From contig JBAOII010000023.1 in assembly GCA_037045685.1 (NCBI GenBank), forward strand, positions 496,001 to 560,000: a stretch of 64,000 bases of DNA, given 5' to 3'. Each line of letters begins with the position of its first letter. Position 1 is the first letter of the stretch. The notes under the pieces are model-generated. The model had not been told where the DNA came from, did not search any database, and saw nothing but the letters and a program-made list of their open reading frames with translations. A program made the position numbers and the translations under genes. The stretch comes from Competibacter_A sp037045685 (GTDB taxonomy: Bacteria; Pseudomonadota; Gammaproteobacteria; Competibacterales; Competibacteraceae). This document shows, one piece after another, positions 18,225 to 27,313 of this stretch.

Positions 18225-19055
18225 ATGCTGATGTTGCCCGATGATTTCCGGCCCGAACTGTTGCCGACGGGAGAGACCGACGCGCCGAACTGGTGGTTCG
18301 TCTTCGCCGGCGGCGATCTGCTGGTGCGACCGACAGCCGATGGCGTCGAGCTGCCGGCGGCCTCGATCTGGCCCTTCGCCAAGCTGCCGACCACCCGCCG
18401 GCTGTATCTCGGGTCGCTGCGCGGCCAGCCCTGTCATGCCGCCGAGGTCGAGCCCGCCGCGCCACCGCCGCCCGGATTGAAATTCGAGAGCTTGCGCGGT
18501 TTGTGGACGCGGCTGGACGAGGCTCTGCTGGGAGTGGCCAGCCACGCGCTACAACTGATCGAATGGGACCGCACCCATCAATTCTGCGGGCGGTGCGGCA
18601 CGCCGACCCAACGGCGGGCCGAGGAGCGCGCCCGGCACTGCCCGGCTTGTGGGCTGACGGCGTATCCTCGGTTATCGCCGGTGGTCATGGTGCGGGTGGT
18701 GCGGGACGGGCGGATCCTGCTCGCGCGAGCCCCCCGGTTCGCGCCAGGGGTCTACAGCGTGCTGGCCGGCTTTGTCGAAGCCGGCGAAACGCTGGAGCAG
18801 GCCATTCGCCGGGAAGTGGCCGAGGAAGTCAGTGTCCAGGTGCGAAACCTGCGCTATTTCGCCAGCCAGTCCTGGCCGTTTCCGCACTCGCTGATGATCG
18901 CTTTTACCGCCGAGTACGCGGGTGGCGACTTGCGGGTGGACGGGCGGGAGCTGCTCGAAGCGGATTGGTTTTCGCCCGATGCCCTGCCGGGTTTGCCCAG
19001 CCCGATGAGCATGGCGTGGCGGCTGATCCGGGATTTCGCGGCGGGCGGGCGATGA
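18225..19055 (+). CDS. nudC: NAD+ diphosphatase (Nudix hydrolase)
   Basis: A 276-residue NudC-type enzyme that hydrolyses NAD(H) to NMN(H) and AMP and, in E. coli, removes NAD caps from RNA. The zinc ribbon is FCGRCGTPTQ with RHCPACGLTAYPR. The Nudix box is GFVEAGETLEQAIRREVAEE, and the NADH-pyrophosphatase signature SQSWPFPHSLMI lies about 15 residues after it. The ATG at 18225 is 17 bases past the transporter stop. The next gene overlaps the stop by 4 bases (ATGA). Confidence 0.93.
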   Translation: MLMLPDDFRPELLPTGETDAPNWWFVFAGGDLLVRPTADGVELPAASIWPFAKLPTTRRLYLGSLRGQPCHAAEVEPAAPPPPGLKFESLRGLWTRLDEALLGVASHALQLIEWDRTHQFCGRCGTPTQRRAEERARHCPACGLTAYPRLSPVVMVRVVRDGRILLARAPRFAPGVYSVLAGFVEAGETLEQAIRREVAEEVSVQVRNLRYFASQSWPFPHSLMIAFTAEYAGGDLRVDGRELLEADWFSPDALPGLPSPMSMAWRLIRDFAAGGR

Positions 19056-19804
19056 CTCGTCTCCGCAAGGATAACGGTCCGCCCCAGCCGAGGCCACCCA
19101 CCCATTTTCGGAGCGCGACGATGCTCGAACGATGCGAGGAAACGAGCGGTTCTTCGATCCCGGCCTGCAATGAGGCGCGCTTCGCGGCGTTGTGGAACCG
19201 CACCGTCATCGGCGGCCCGGCCTCGGCCAAGGCGGTTTTCGCGCGTTTGGCCCGTTTCTACGGAGAACCGCATCGCCATTACCACACCTTGGGCCATATC
19301 TGGCGCTGTCTGGAGGAGTTTGATCGGGCGGTGGAGCTGATGGACAATCCCGATGCCGTCGAAATGGCGCTTTGGTTCCACGATGCGATTTACGTGTCGG
19401 GAGCCGGCGATAACGAATGGCGCAGCGCCGACCTGTTCCGGCAATGGTCGGAGGGGTATGCGGACCCCGTGTTCGGGAAGCGGGTCGGCGCACTCATCAT
19501 GGTGACCACCCATCGCGAGTCGCCGACCGAGCGGGATCAGCGGTTTATCGTGGATATCGATCTTTCCAGCTTCGGGCTGCCTTGGGACGAGTTCGAGCGG
19601 GACGGCCGGCATATCCGGGCCGAATGCGCGGATAGGACCGATGAAGAGTATTTTCCCGGTCACCTGCGGTTTTTGCTCGCTCTGCTGAATCGGCCCGCCA
19701 TTTACTTCACCGACTATTTTCACCGACGCTACGAGCAAATCGCGCGGGCGAACGCGCAACGGGTGGTCGCGGATTTGCGGGCGCGCGGTTATGGTGGTGT
19801 CTGA
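19052..19804 (+). CDS. HD-superfamily predicted metal-dependent phosphohydrolase
   Basis: A protein of up to 250 residues of the small HD-like family (YfbR-unrelated, COG4339 type). Metal ligands are visible in HRHYHTLGHI and ALWFHDAIYV, the H...HD signature. Conserved downstream pieces are VTTHRESPTERDQRFIVDIDLSSFG and EYFPGHLRFLLALLNRPAIY in part. The ATG at 19052 overlaps the nudC stop; an alternative ATG at 19121 removes a poorly conserved proline-rich leader (residues 1-23). The substrate of this family is not known. Coupling to nudC suggests nucleotide metabolism, as inference. Confidence 0.82.
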   Translation: MTRLRKDNGPPQPRPPTHFRSATMLERCEETSGSSIPACNEARFAALWNRTVIGGPASAKAVFARLARFYGEPHRHYHTLGHIWRCLEEFDRAVELMDNPDAVEMALWFHDAIYVSGAGDNEWRSADLFRQWSEGYADPVFGKRVGALIMVTTHRESPTERDQRFIVDIDLSSFGLPWDEFERDGRHIRAECADRTDEEYFPGHLRFLLALLNRPAIYFTDYFHRRYEQIARANAQRVVADLRARGYGGV

Positions 19805-19831
19805 CGGTCTGACCGGAGGGGGGCTCGGCAC

Positions 19832-20785
19832 ATGATGCGAAAACTGAGCAGCCTGATGTCGGCGCTGAGCGAGCGGGCGGCATCGCGCCAGCAGGTATCG
19901 GCGACCGTGCTGTTCGCCGATATTTGCGGCAGCACCCGGTTGTTCGAGAGATTCGGCGATTGGCAGGCGCGGCGGATCGAGAGCCGGGTTTTGGATTTGC
20001 TCTCGGAGAAAACCGTCGAGTTCGGCGGCTCGGTGATCAAGACCATCGGCGACGAGATCATGGCCCAGTTCCCGGAGGCGGATCAAGCCGTGAACGCCGC
20101 TTGCGAGATGCACGCGGCCATCAAAGAGGATCCGGCGCTATCGGAGCTGAGCATCGCGGTCAAGATCGGCTTGCATCACGGGCCGGTGCTGGTCGAGGGA
20201 GACGACCTGTTCGGCGACGCGGTCAATGTCGCCGCCCGCATGGTATCCCAGGCCAAGGCCGATCAAATCATCACCACCCGGGAGACGGTCCAGCAGTTAT
20301 CGGATGGATGCGAACACCCGATTCGCAGTCTCGGCCGGTCGCGGGTCCGGGGCAAGCAAGACGAGATGGAGATCGTTGAAGTCATCTGGCAGGAGTCCGC
20401 CAGCCTGACGCAAATGGTCAACCTCGGCCAGCAAGAGGAACTCCGCAATCTGCTGTTCGGGCGGTTGATACTCGAATATCGCGGCGCCAGGATCGAGGTG
20501 GATCCGGCTTCCCAGCTATTCGCGCTCGGTCGCGGGGATAAAAATCATTTGGTGGTGGACCGGGAGCTGGTATCCCGCAGCCATGCCGACATCGAGTTCC
20601 GGCAGGGCAAGTTCATCCTGGTGGATCACAGCACCAACGGTACGTATCTGTTGCTGGAGAACGGTTCGCGCTTCTTCGTGCGCCGGGAGGAGTTCACCTT
20701 GCAGGATCGGGGGATCATCTGTCTGGGACAGGCGGTCGCGGACGACAATCCCGACCTGATCCGCTTTCAGTGCCTCCACGCGTGA
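19832..20785 (+). CDS. class III nucleotidyl cyclase with C-terminal FHA domain
   Basis: A 317-residue soluble protein. Residues about 20-190 are a class III adenylate/guanylate cyclase: the first metal Asp is in VLFADICGSTRLFERF, the second in IKTIGDEIMAQF with the substrate-binding lysine before it, and DLFGDAVNVAARM holds the catalytic Asn and Arg. Residues about 220-310 are an FHA phosphothreonine-binding domain (FALGRGDKNHLVV, SRSHADIEF, LVDHSTNGTYL). The catalytic set is complete, so cyclase activity is likely. FHA suggests control by a Ser/Thr kinase, but none is in the window. The start at 19832 follows GGAGGGGGGC at 13-20 bases. Confidence 0.88.
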   Translation: MMRKLSSLMSALSERAASRQQVSATVLFADICGSTRLFERFGDWQARRIESRVLDLLSEKTVEFGGSVIKTIGDEIMAQFPEADQAVNAACEMHAAIKEDPALSELSIAVKIGLHHGPVLVEGDDLFGDAVNVAARMVSQAKADQIITTRETVQQLSDGCEHPIRSLGRSRVRGKQDEMEIVEVIWQESASLTQMVNLGQQEELRNLLFGRLILEYRGARIEVDPASQLFALGRGDKNHLVVDRELVSRSHADIEFRQGKFILVDHSTNGTYLLLENGSRFFVRREEFTLQDRGIICLGQAVADDNPDLIRFQCLHA

Positions 20786-20839
20786 TGCCGGTTTCCGGCG
20801 ATCACGGTGTTCGAGCCCGCACGCTATCAGCCAGGATCG

Positions 20840-21574
20840 CTATAGCACCTGTTTCAAAAACGCCTGCGCCCTCGGCTCTTTGGGGGCGGTGAAAAACTCG
20901 GCCGGCGGCGCGTCTTCCAGCATCTTGCCGGCGTCCATGAACATCACCCGGTGCGCGACTTCGCGAGCGAAGCCCATTTCGTGGGTCACCACCGCCATGG
21001 TCATCCCTTCCCGCGCCAACTGCTGCATCACGTCCAGCACCTCGCCGACCATTTCCGGGTCCAGCGCGCTGGTGGGCTCGTCGAACAGCATCACCTTGGG
21101 GTCCATCGCCAGGGCGCGGGCGATGGCGACCCGCTGCTGCTGGCCGCCGGACAGGCGGGACGGGTATTCGTGCGCCTTTTCGGCGATGCCGACCTTGGTC
21201 AGCAAGGCCATCGCCTTGGTTTCGGCGTCGGCGACCTTGCGCTTGCGGACCACCCGCTGCGCCAGGGTCACGTTTTCCAGCACGGTCTTGTGCGGGAACA
21301 GGTTGAAGTGCTGAAACACCATCCCGACTTCCCGACGCACCGTGTTGATGTTGGTCTTGCTGTCGCCCAGATCGACGCCATCGATGATCACCTGCCCGTC
21401 ATCGAACGCTTCCAGGCCGTTGAGGCAGCGCAGGAAGGTCGATTTGCCCGACCCGGACGGGCCGATGATCACCACCACTTCGCCCTTGCTGACCCGGGTG
21501 GACACGTCGTCCACCGCCCGCACCGGCTTGCCGCGACCCTCGAACACCTTGATCAGATTCTTGACTTCAATCAC
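20840..21574 (-). CDS. polar amino-acid ABC transporter, ATP-binding protein (GlnQ family)
   Basis: A 244-residue ATPase of the polar amino-acid import class. Walker A is GPSGSGKST, the signature LSGGQQQR, Walker B VMLFDEPTSALD and the switch histidine is in VVTHEMGFAREV. It is the last gene of a three-gene operon (binding protein, permease, ATPase) and overlaps the permease stop by 8 bases. The substrate is likely glutamate, glutamine or another polar amino acid, which cannot be resolved from sequence. Confidence 0.92.
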   Translation of the reverse strand: MIEVKNLIKVFEGRGKPVRAVDDVSTRVSKGEVVVIIGPSGSGKSTFLRCLNGLEAFDDGQVIIDGVDLGDSKTNINTVRREVGMVFQHFNLFPHKTVLENVTLAQRVVRKRKVADAETKAMALLTKVGIAEKAHEYPSRLSGGQQQRVAIARALAMDPKVMLFDEPTSALDPEMVGEVLDVMQQLAREGMTMAVVTHEMGFAREVAHRVMFMDAGKMLEDAPPAEFFTAPKEPRAQAFLKQVL

Positions 21575-22535
21575 TGCGGGCGAACCTCCGTTCCAGCCAG
21601 AAGAGTAACTGCGACAGCACCGAAGTGACCACCAGATAGAGCAGGGCGACCGTGAACCAGATCTCGAAGGTGGCGAAGCTGGAGGTGATGATCTCCCGCC
21701 CGCTCTTGGTCAGGTCGGTGATGGCGATGACCGAGACCAGCGACGAATCCTTGATCAGGCTGATGAACTGCCCGGCCAAGGGCGGCAGCACCCGCTTGAG
21801 GGCTTGCGGCAACACGATGTGGAGCATGGTCTCGGCCGCGGTCATCCCCAGCGAGCGCGCCGCCTCGGTCTGGCCCTTGGCGATGGACTGGATGCCGGCG
21901 CGGATGATTTCGGCGATGTAGGCGCCGACGAACAGGGCCAACGCCCCCACGCCGGCGACGGTCCGATCCAGGTTCAAGACCGTGCCGATGAAGAAATAGA
22001 AGATAAAAATCTGCACCAGCAGCGGCGTGCCCCGGATCAGCTCGATGTACAGCACCGCCAGGCCGCGCAGGGTGGGGTTGGGCGACAGCCGGCACAGGCC
22101 GGTGATCAAGCCGATGACCAAGCCGATGAAACCGGAGACGAAGGAAATCCAGATCGTGACCCACAAGCCCCAGGCGAGCGGGCCGAGTTTCCAATGCCGT
22201 TCCGCGCCGATATTGTCGCCTTCGGCGACCGAATCACCCGCCTTGACCTTCAGCGTATCGGTCTCGACCGTGACCGCGACCGGCTGGCCGCCGCCTTCCG
22301 GGGCGATGTCCACCCGGCTGTAAGCGCCTTCGGCGCCGATCTTTTGCACCGCGCCGGCGACCGGCGCGGTTTGCGGCTCCTCGGCCCGGTAGACGAAGTA
22401 CTGCGGCACCCGCTCCCAGCGCCATTCGTAGTTGACCCGCTTGGTCGCGACCCAGAGGCTGGCCGCCATGCCGAGCAGGATGACGGCCAGCAGCGCCTGC
22501 CAGGGCCACTGGGCGGAACGTCGTTTCAGAGACAC
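21567..22535 (-). CDS. polar amino-acid ABC transporter permease with an extra N-terminal periplasmic insert
   Basis: A 322-residue HisM/GlnP-type permease. The coupling (EAA) loop is EAARSLGMTAAETMLHIVLP. The first helix (about residues 12-32) is followed by about 95 residues with beta-type character (for example YSRVDIAPEGGGQPVAVTVE) before the usual helix bundle starts at LAWGLWVTIWISF. Most permeases of this class lack such an insert. I chose GTG 22535, two bases after the binding-protein stop; an ATG at 22577 would run well into that gene. The insert should face the periplasm by helix count. Confidence 0.88.
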   Translation of the reverse strand: MSLKRRSAQWPWQALLAVILLGMAASLWVATKRVNYEWRWERVPQYFVYRAEEPQTAPVAGAVQKIGAEGAYSRVDIAPEGGGQPVAVTVETDTLKVKAGDSVAEGDNIGAERHWKLGPLAWGLWVTIWISFVSGFIGLVIGLITGLCRLSPNPTLRGLAVLYIELIRGTPLLVQIFIFYFFIGTVLNLDRTVAGVGALALFVGAYIAEIIRAGIQSIAKGQTEAARSLGMTAAETMLHIVLPQALKRVLPPLAGQFISLIKDSSLVSVIAITDLTKSGREIITSSFATFEIWFTVALLYLVVTSVLSQLLFWLERRFARSD

Positions 22536-22537
22536 GG

Positions 22538-23335
22538 CTACTGCACGTCTTTCAGCCAGTCCGTGTTCTTGAACCATTTCTGGTGCAGTTTTTCGTGCGA
22601 GCCGTCTTTTTTGACCTTGGACAAGAAGCCGTTGATCGCCTTTAGAAATTCTGGATCGCCCTGAGCGATGGCCCAGCCGATCGGCTCGTCGGTGAAGGGC
22701 TTGTCCAAGAACACCAGCTTGCCCTCGCCGCGCTGGACGTTGGCCACCAGATTGTAGGGGGCATCGTAAACGAAGGCATCGACTTTGCCGTTCACCACTT
22801 CCATCACCCCTTCCGCCTCGGTTTCGTAGGAAAAGTATTTTGCCTTGGCGATGTGTTTCTTGGCGGCGATTTCACCGGTGGTGCCCAGCTTGGAAGCGAC
22901 CTTGTATTCCGGCTTGTTGAGGTCCTTGTAGGATTTAACTTTATCGGCCAAATCTTTGCGCAGCAGAACCGTCTGGCCGATCAGCATGTACGGGTCGGAA
23001 AAATCCACCTTCTGCTTGCGCTCGTCGGTGATGGTCATGCCGCTCATGATGATGTCGCACTTGTTGGTGATCAGGGCCGGGATGATGCCGTCCCAGGCGG
23101 TGCTGACCAGCTCCAGCTTGGCGGCGCCCAGATCCTTGGCCATCAGCGCGGCCAGATCCGGATCGAAGCCGATGATGGCACCGCGTTTGTCGGTCATTTC
23201 GAACGGCATGTAGGCCGGTTCCGTACAAACCCGCAGACCGTCTTTCTTGATTTGCTCCAGCTTGCCCGCCCAGGCGGGCGACAAGTTCAAGCTGAACAGC
23301 GCAAGCGCGGCGAGCGTGACCAGACGGTTTTTCAT
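22538..23335 (-). CDS. polar amino-acid ABC transporter, periplasmic binding protein
   Basis: A 265-residue family 3 solute-binding protein. The signal peptide is MKNRLVTLAALALFSLNLSP with cleavage near AWA-GKL. The family signature is GFDPDLAALMAKDLG, and ligand-site segments are CTEPAYMPFEM, MTITDERKQKVDFSDPY and DAFVYDAPYN. GGGGGAG lies about 7-12 bases before the ATG. It is the first gene of the minus-strand transporter operon. Confidence 0.92.
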   Translation of the reverse strand: MKNRLVTLAALALFSLNLSPAWAGKLEQIKKDGLRVCTEPAYMPFEMTDKRGAIIGFDPDLAALMAKDLGAAKLELVSTAWDGIIPALITNKCDIIMSGMTITDERKQKVDFSDPYMLIGQTVLLRKDLADKVKSYKDLNKPEYKVASKLGTTGEIAAKKHIAKAKYFSYETEAEGVMEVVNGKVDAFVYDAPYNLVANVQRGEGKLVFLDKPFTDEPIGWAIAQGDPEFLKAINGFLSKVKKDGSHEKLHQKWFKNTDWLKDVQ

Positions 23336-23636
23336 GCGGAAACTCCCCCTTAGCTAGGAATCGAGGTCGGAAGAAACGGCAAGGCGATGTTTTGGCCGGG
23401 TGTGGCCGACCAATATCTTGGTATGGTTGTAATAATAGTGCAATTTTGATTTTGAATAGAACAAACCTGGGCCGAACAGTCGGATTTGCATAGCGCGCCG
23501 GCTTTGTTCGACCCGGTGCCGCGACTTGGGGCGGCGACGGGTGTTTGGCCGGCACGGCGATGATCGCGCTTCAGCGCCGTGCCGGGCGACAGTTCGATGG
23601 ATACTGAAACGCCCCGGCCGGTTTTTCGCTCCAGCA
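23336..23636. promoter_or_regulatory. 301-base intergenic region upstream of the amino-acid ABC operon
   Basis: No gene was found. It is AT-rich at 23400-23470, unlike its surroundings. On the minus strand TTGCAC followed 18 bases later by AAGATA could be a weak promoter for the binding-protein gene. The rest is GC-rich with no ordered repeat that I could see. The LysR gene ends at 23637. Confidence 0.3.
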
Positions 23637-24599
23637 TCAGCCGGCCGGGTCACTCCTGGCCGAGTCGCCCTCTCCATCCCAGCCCGTTCTAAAATCGGCG
23701 AACGAGTCCACCAAAAAATCGACGAAGGTGCGGATGCGGGTCGAAAGCCGGCGTTGTTCGGGGTAAACCGCATACACGTCCGCGTCCGGCGTCTGATAGT
23801 CGGGCAGCACCCGCGCCAGTTGTCCGCTTTGCAAATAACGCTCGATGTCCCACTCGGCGCGCATCAGCACACCGTGACCGTCGAGCGCCCACCGCACCGC
23901 GATCTCGCCGTCGTTAGTCGTCAGATTGCCTCTCACCTTCACAGTTTCTAGCTGTTCCCGACCGCCTTTACCGCCGATCAGCCGCCATACGCCATAGGGG
24001 TCGTCGCCTTGGCGGATGGTGATGCAATGGTGGCGCTCTAAATCGCGCGGCGTCTTTGGCTCGCCGCGAGCGGCGAGGTAACCGGGTGCGGCGCACAGCA
24101 GCCGGCGGTTGAACAGCAATCGCCGGGCGATCACCCGCGCATCCGGCGGTTGGCCAAACTGGATGCACACATCGAACTGGTCGTCAGCCAGCGGCGGCGG
24201 GCTGACCGACAAATGCAACTGTGCGTCCACATCCGGATAGAGGCGCACGTAGCGCGAAAGCGCCGGGGCGACGTGCAACCGGCCAAAGCCCAGCGTGGCG
24301 TTCACCCGCAACAATCCCTTGGGCGCGGCCTTCGCTTTCGCCAGCAGCTCATCGAGATGGTCGATCTCGCGCAAGATGCGCCGCGCGTGTTCCAAAACCA
24401 CCTCGCCCTCCGGGGTCAGGCTCAAGCGGCGGGTGGTGCGGTTGAGCAAGGCCACCCCGGCCCGCGCTTCCATCTGCGCCAGCCGCTTGCTGGCGGCGGC
24501 CGTGGTAATGCCCAGCTCGCGGGCCGCCGCGCTCAGGCTGCCCCGCCCGATGAGGGCCACAAAAAAACTCAATTCTCCCGGTTGAATCGCGGTGCTCAT
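23637..24599 (-). CDS. dmlR: LysR-family regulator, DmlR/TtdR-like
   Basis: A 320-residue LysR-type regulator. The N-terminal winged helix is visible (GRGSLSAAARELGITTAAAS, KRLAQMEARAGVALLNRTTR), followed by a type 2 periplasmic-binding-like effector domain from about residue 90. It is divergent from the D-malate/tartrate dehydrogenase gene with 118 bases between them, the same arrangement as E. coli dmlR-dmlA. It probably activates that gene and the transporter after it in response to the substrate. The effector is inferred from neighbours. Confidence 0.85.
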   Translation of the reverse strand: MSTAIQPGELSFFVALIGRGSLSAAARELGITTAAASKRLAQMEARAGVALLNRTTRRLSLTPEGEVVLEHARRILREIDHLDELLAKAKAAPKGLLRVNATLGFGRLHVAPALSRYVRLYPDVDAQLHLSVSPPPLADDQFDVCIQFGQPPDARVIARRLLFNRRLLCAAPGYLAARGEPKTPRDLERHHCITIRQGDDPYGVWRLIGGKGGREQLETVKVRGNLTTNDGEIAVRWALDGHGVLMRAEWDIERYLQSGQLARVLPDYQTPDADVYAVYPEQRRLSTRIRTFVDFLVDSFADFRTGWDGEGDSARSDPAG

Positions 24600-24610
24600 G
24601 ACCCGGAAAT

Positions 24611-24631
24611 TATTGAATTCAAGTTAACAAT
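24611..24631. promoter_or_regulatory. Candidate LysR operator between dmlR and dmlA
   Basis: The exact palindrome TTGAATTCAA (24613-24622) lies inside a wider interrupted inverted repeat ATTG-N12-CAAT (24612-24631). This is close to the T-N11-A pattern of LysR sites and sits 12 bases before the regulator start and 87 before dmlA. Confidence 0.5.
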
Positions 24632-24717
24632 AGATTGAGTTTGGACGCGATTATGGCCGCTGTCCAGCCCCTACACTACGCCTGCCCTAGACTTTAACCA
24701 CCCAGAGGAGAGCGACG

Positions 24718-25803
24718 ATGAAAACCTATCGCATTGCCACGATTCCCGGCGATGGCATCGGCAAGGAAGTGGTCCCGGCCGGACAAAAGGTGCTCGAAAC
24801 GCTGGCGGCTTCCAGCCAGGCGTTCCGGTTCGAGTTTGAGTATTTCGACTGGGGCGGCGATTACTACCGCCGGCACGGGGTGATGATGCCCGACGACGGC
24901 CTCGACGCCCTGCGCGACAAGGATGCGATTTTGTTCGGATCGGCCGGCGATCCCGACATTCCCGATCACATCACGCTGTGGGGCCTGCGGCTGAAAATTT
25001 GCCAGGGCTTCGATCAATACGCCAACATCCGCCCGACCCGCATTCTGCCCGGCATCGACGCCCCGCTGAAGCGCTGCAAGCCGGAAGATTTGAACTGGGC
25101 GATCGTCCGCGAGAACTCCGAAGGCGAGTATTCGGGCGTCGGCGGGCGCGTTCATCAGGGCCATCCCATCGAGGTGGCCACCGACGTGTCGATGATGACC
25201 CGCGTCGGCGCCGAGCGCATCCTGCGCTTCGCCTTCAAGCTGGCGCAATCCCGGCCCCGCAAGCGGTTGACCGTCGTCACCAAGAGCAACGCCCAACGCC
25301 ACGCGATGGTGATGTGGGACCAGATCGCCGGCGAGGTGGCGCGCGAGTTTCCCGACGTGAGCTGGGACAAGGAGCTGGTGGACGCGATGACCGCGCGGAT
25401 GGTCAACAAACCGGCCACGCTGGACACCATCGTCGCCACCAACCTGCACGCCGACATCCTGTCCGATCTGGCCGCCGCCCTGGCCGGCAGCCTGGGGATC
25501 GCGCCCACCGGCAACATCGACCCCGAACGCCGCTACCCGTCGATGTTCGAGCCGATCCACGGCTCCGCCTTCGACATCATGGGCAAGGGGCTGGCCAATC
25601 CGGTCGGCACTTTCTGGTCGGTGGTGCTGCTGCTGGAGCACCTCGGCGAAGCCGAAGCCGCCCGGCGGGTGATGGCGGCGATCGAAAGCATCACCGCCGA
25701 TCCGGCGCTGCACACCGGCGATCTCGGCGGCAGCGCCACCACCGCCCAAGTCACCCGAGCCGTCTGCGATCACCTCGCGGCCAGCGTGCGCAAAGCCGCC
25801 TGA
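24718..25803 (+). CDS. dmlA: tartrate dehydrogenase/decarboxylase or D-malate dehydrogenase
   Basis: A 361-residue member of the isopropylmalate/isocitrate dehydrogenase family, subgroup TtuC/DmlA. It uses NAD+ and a divalent metal to oxidise and decarboxylate D-malate or tartrate; the tartrate product is D-glycerate. The start IATIPGDGIGKEVVPAGQ is the family nucleotide site; substrate arginines lie in QYANIRPTR; the catalytic Tyr-Lys and metal aspartates are in VRENSEGEYSG, VTKSNAQRHAMVMW and NLHADILSDLAA; FEPIHGSAFDIMGKG ends the core. The ATG follows AGAGGAG at 9-15 bases. The neighbours (DctA, glycerate 2-kinase) favour the tartrate route. Confidence 0.9.
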   Translation: MKTYRIATIPGDGIGKEVVPAGQKVLETLAASSQAFRFEFEYFDWGGDYYRRHGVMMPDDGLDALRDKDAILFGSAGDPDIPDHITLWGLRLKICQGFDQYANIRPTRILPGIDAPLKRCKPEDLNWAIVRENSEGEYSGVGGRVHQGHPIEVATDVSMMTRVGAERILRFAFKLAQSRPRKRLTVVTKSNAQRHAMVMWDQIAGEVAREFPDVSWDKELVDAMTARMVNKPATLDTIVATNLHADILSDLAAALAGSLGIAPTGNIDPERRYPSMFEPIHGSAFDIMGKGLANPVGTFWSVVLLLEHLGEAEAARRVMAAIESITADPALHTGDLGGSATTAQVTRAVCDHLAASVRKAA

Positions 25804-25946
25804 TCGCATTCCCGCCCGCCCCGACCACCGGGCGGGCGACCCCTTGAAAGGGCGGGCGTCCCAAACGCCGCCACTCTCCTTGCAAACAGCCCGACCGAGC
25901 GCTGCGGGGGTGGCTTGCGCCCGAAAAAACCAAAGGAGATATCCTC

Positions 25947-27299
25947 ATGCGTCGTTTCTTCGGAAAGCTTTACGTGCAGGTTCTCACCGGCGTCGCCATC
26001 GGCGTCATTCTGGGCGTGTTCGCGCCCGACATCGGTGCTCAGCTCAAGCCGTTGGGCGATGTCTTCATCAAGCTGATCAAGATGGTGTTCGCGCCCATCA
26101 TCTTCGCCACCGTGGTGCTCGGCATCGCGCGCATGGAAAACATGAAAGAATTGGGCCGGGTCGGCGTCCGGGCCTTGGTCTATTTTGAGATATTGTCGAC
26201 CTTCGCGCTGACGGTGGGCTTGGTGGTGGTGAACGTGATGGCGCCCGGCGAAGGGATGAACATCGATGCGGCCACGCTGGACACCAAAGCCATCGCCAGC
26301 TACACCGCGCCGGGCGCGAAGTCCTCCGGTTTCACCGAGTTTCTGATGAATCTGGTGCCGAGCAGCATCGTCGATGCGCTCGCCAAGAACGACATCCTGC
26401 AAATCTTGGTGTTCGCTACGCTGTTTGGGGTGGCGCTGTCGCACATCGGCCCGCGCGGCAAACCGGTCGTGAACTTCCTCGATTCCTTCACCCACGCGAT
26501 TTTCTCCATCGTCGGCATGATCATGCGTCTGGCCCCCATCGCCGCCTTCGGCGCGATGGCGTTCACCGTCGGCAAGTACGGCCTCGGCTCCATCGTCTCG
26601 CTCGGCAAGCTGATGGGCACGATGTATATCACCTGTTTCCTGTTCGTGGCCGTGGTGCTGGGCGGCGTGGCGCGCCTGAGCGGGTTCAGCCTCTGGAAAT
26701 TCCTGAAATACATCAAGGATGAAATTTTCACGGTGCTCGGCACCAGCTCGTCGGAGTCGGTGGTGCCGCAGCTCATGCGCAAGCTGGAAAACGCCGGCGT
26801 CTCCAAGCCGGTGGTCGGTCTGGTCGTGCCGTCGGGGCTGACTTTCAACCCCGACGGCCAGTGCATCTACTATACGATGGCGGCCATTTTCGTCGCCCAA
26901 GCCACCAACACGCCGCTGACGTTGACCGATCAATTGGTCGTACTGGGGGTGCTGTTGCTGACCTCGAAAGGTTCGGCGGGCGTGACCGGCTCGGGGTTCA
27001 TCACCCTGGCGGCGACGCTCGCTTCCATCGGTAAAATACCGGTCGCCGGGATGGTGCTATTGTTGGGTATCGACCGGTTTATGTCCGAAGCGCGATCCAT
27101 CACCAACACCATCGGCAACGCCGTCGGTACGGTGGCCATCGGGCGGTGGGTGGATGCGGTCGACATGGTTCGGCTCAATCAGGTGCTCGACAACCAAGCC
27201 AACATCGAAGACCTGCACGATCTTTACGAAGGCGATACCGCAGACGACGAGATTCCGGCGGCGGGCATATTGGCCTCGCCCGTGAAAGCGGCAAGCTGA
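25947..27299 (+). CDS. dctA: C4-dicarboxylate:cation symporter
   Basis: A 450-residue symporter of the DAACS family. It has eight helices with two re-entrant hairpins: the first carries the serine-rich GTSSSESVVPQLM, and the family signature FNPDGQCIYYTMAAIF follows; the second hairpin is LTSKGSAGVTGSGFITLAA. Substrate arginine is in RFMSEARSITNTIGN. It normally takes up succinate, malate, fumarate and, in some bacteria, tartrate. It follows dmlA by 143 bases; GC-rich inverted repeats (CCGCCCG/CGGGCGG at about 25812-25836) lie between. AAAGGAGAT lies before the ATG. Tartrate import is inferred from context. Confidence 0.92.
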   Translation: MRRFFGKLYVQVLTGVAIGVILGVFAPDIGAQLKPLGDVFIKLIKMVFAPIIFATVVLGIARMENMKELGRVGVRALVYFEILSTFALTVGLVVVNVMAPGEGMNIDAATLDTKAIASYTAPGAKSSGFTEFLMNLVPSSIVDALAKNDILQILVFATLFGVALSHIGPRGKPVVNFLDSFTHAIFSIVGMIMRLAPIAAFGAMAFTVGKYGLGSIVSLGKLMGTMYITCFLFVAVVLGGVARLSGFSLWKFLKYIKDEIFTVLGTSSSESVVPQLMRKLENAGVSKPVVGLVVPSGLTFNPDGQCIYYTMAAIFVAQATNTPLTLTDQLVVLGVLLLTSKGSAGVTGSGFITLAATLASIGKIPVAGMVLLLGIDRFMSEARSITNTIGNAVGTVAIGRWVDAVDMVRLNQVLDNQANIEDLHDLYEGDTADDEIPAAGILASPVKAAS

Positions 27300-27313
27300 A
27301 GGAGCGACTAACG

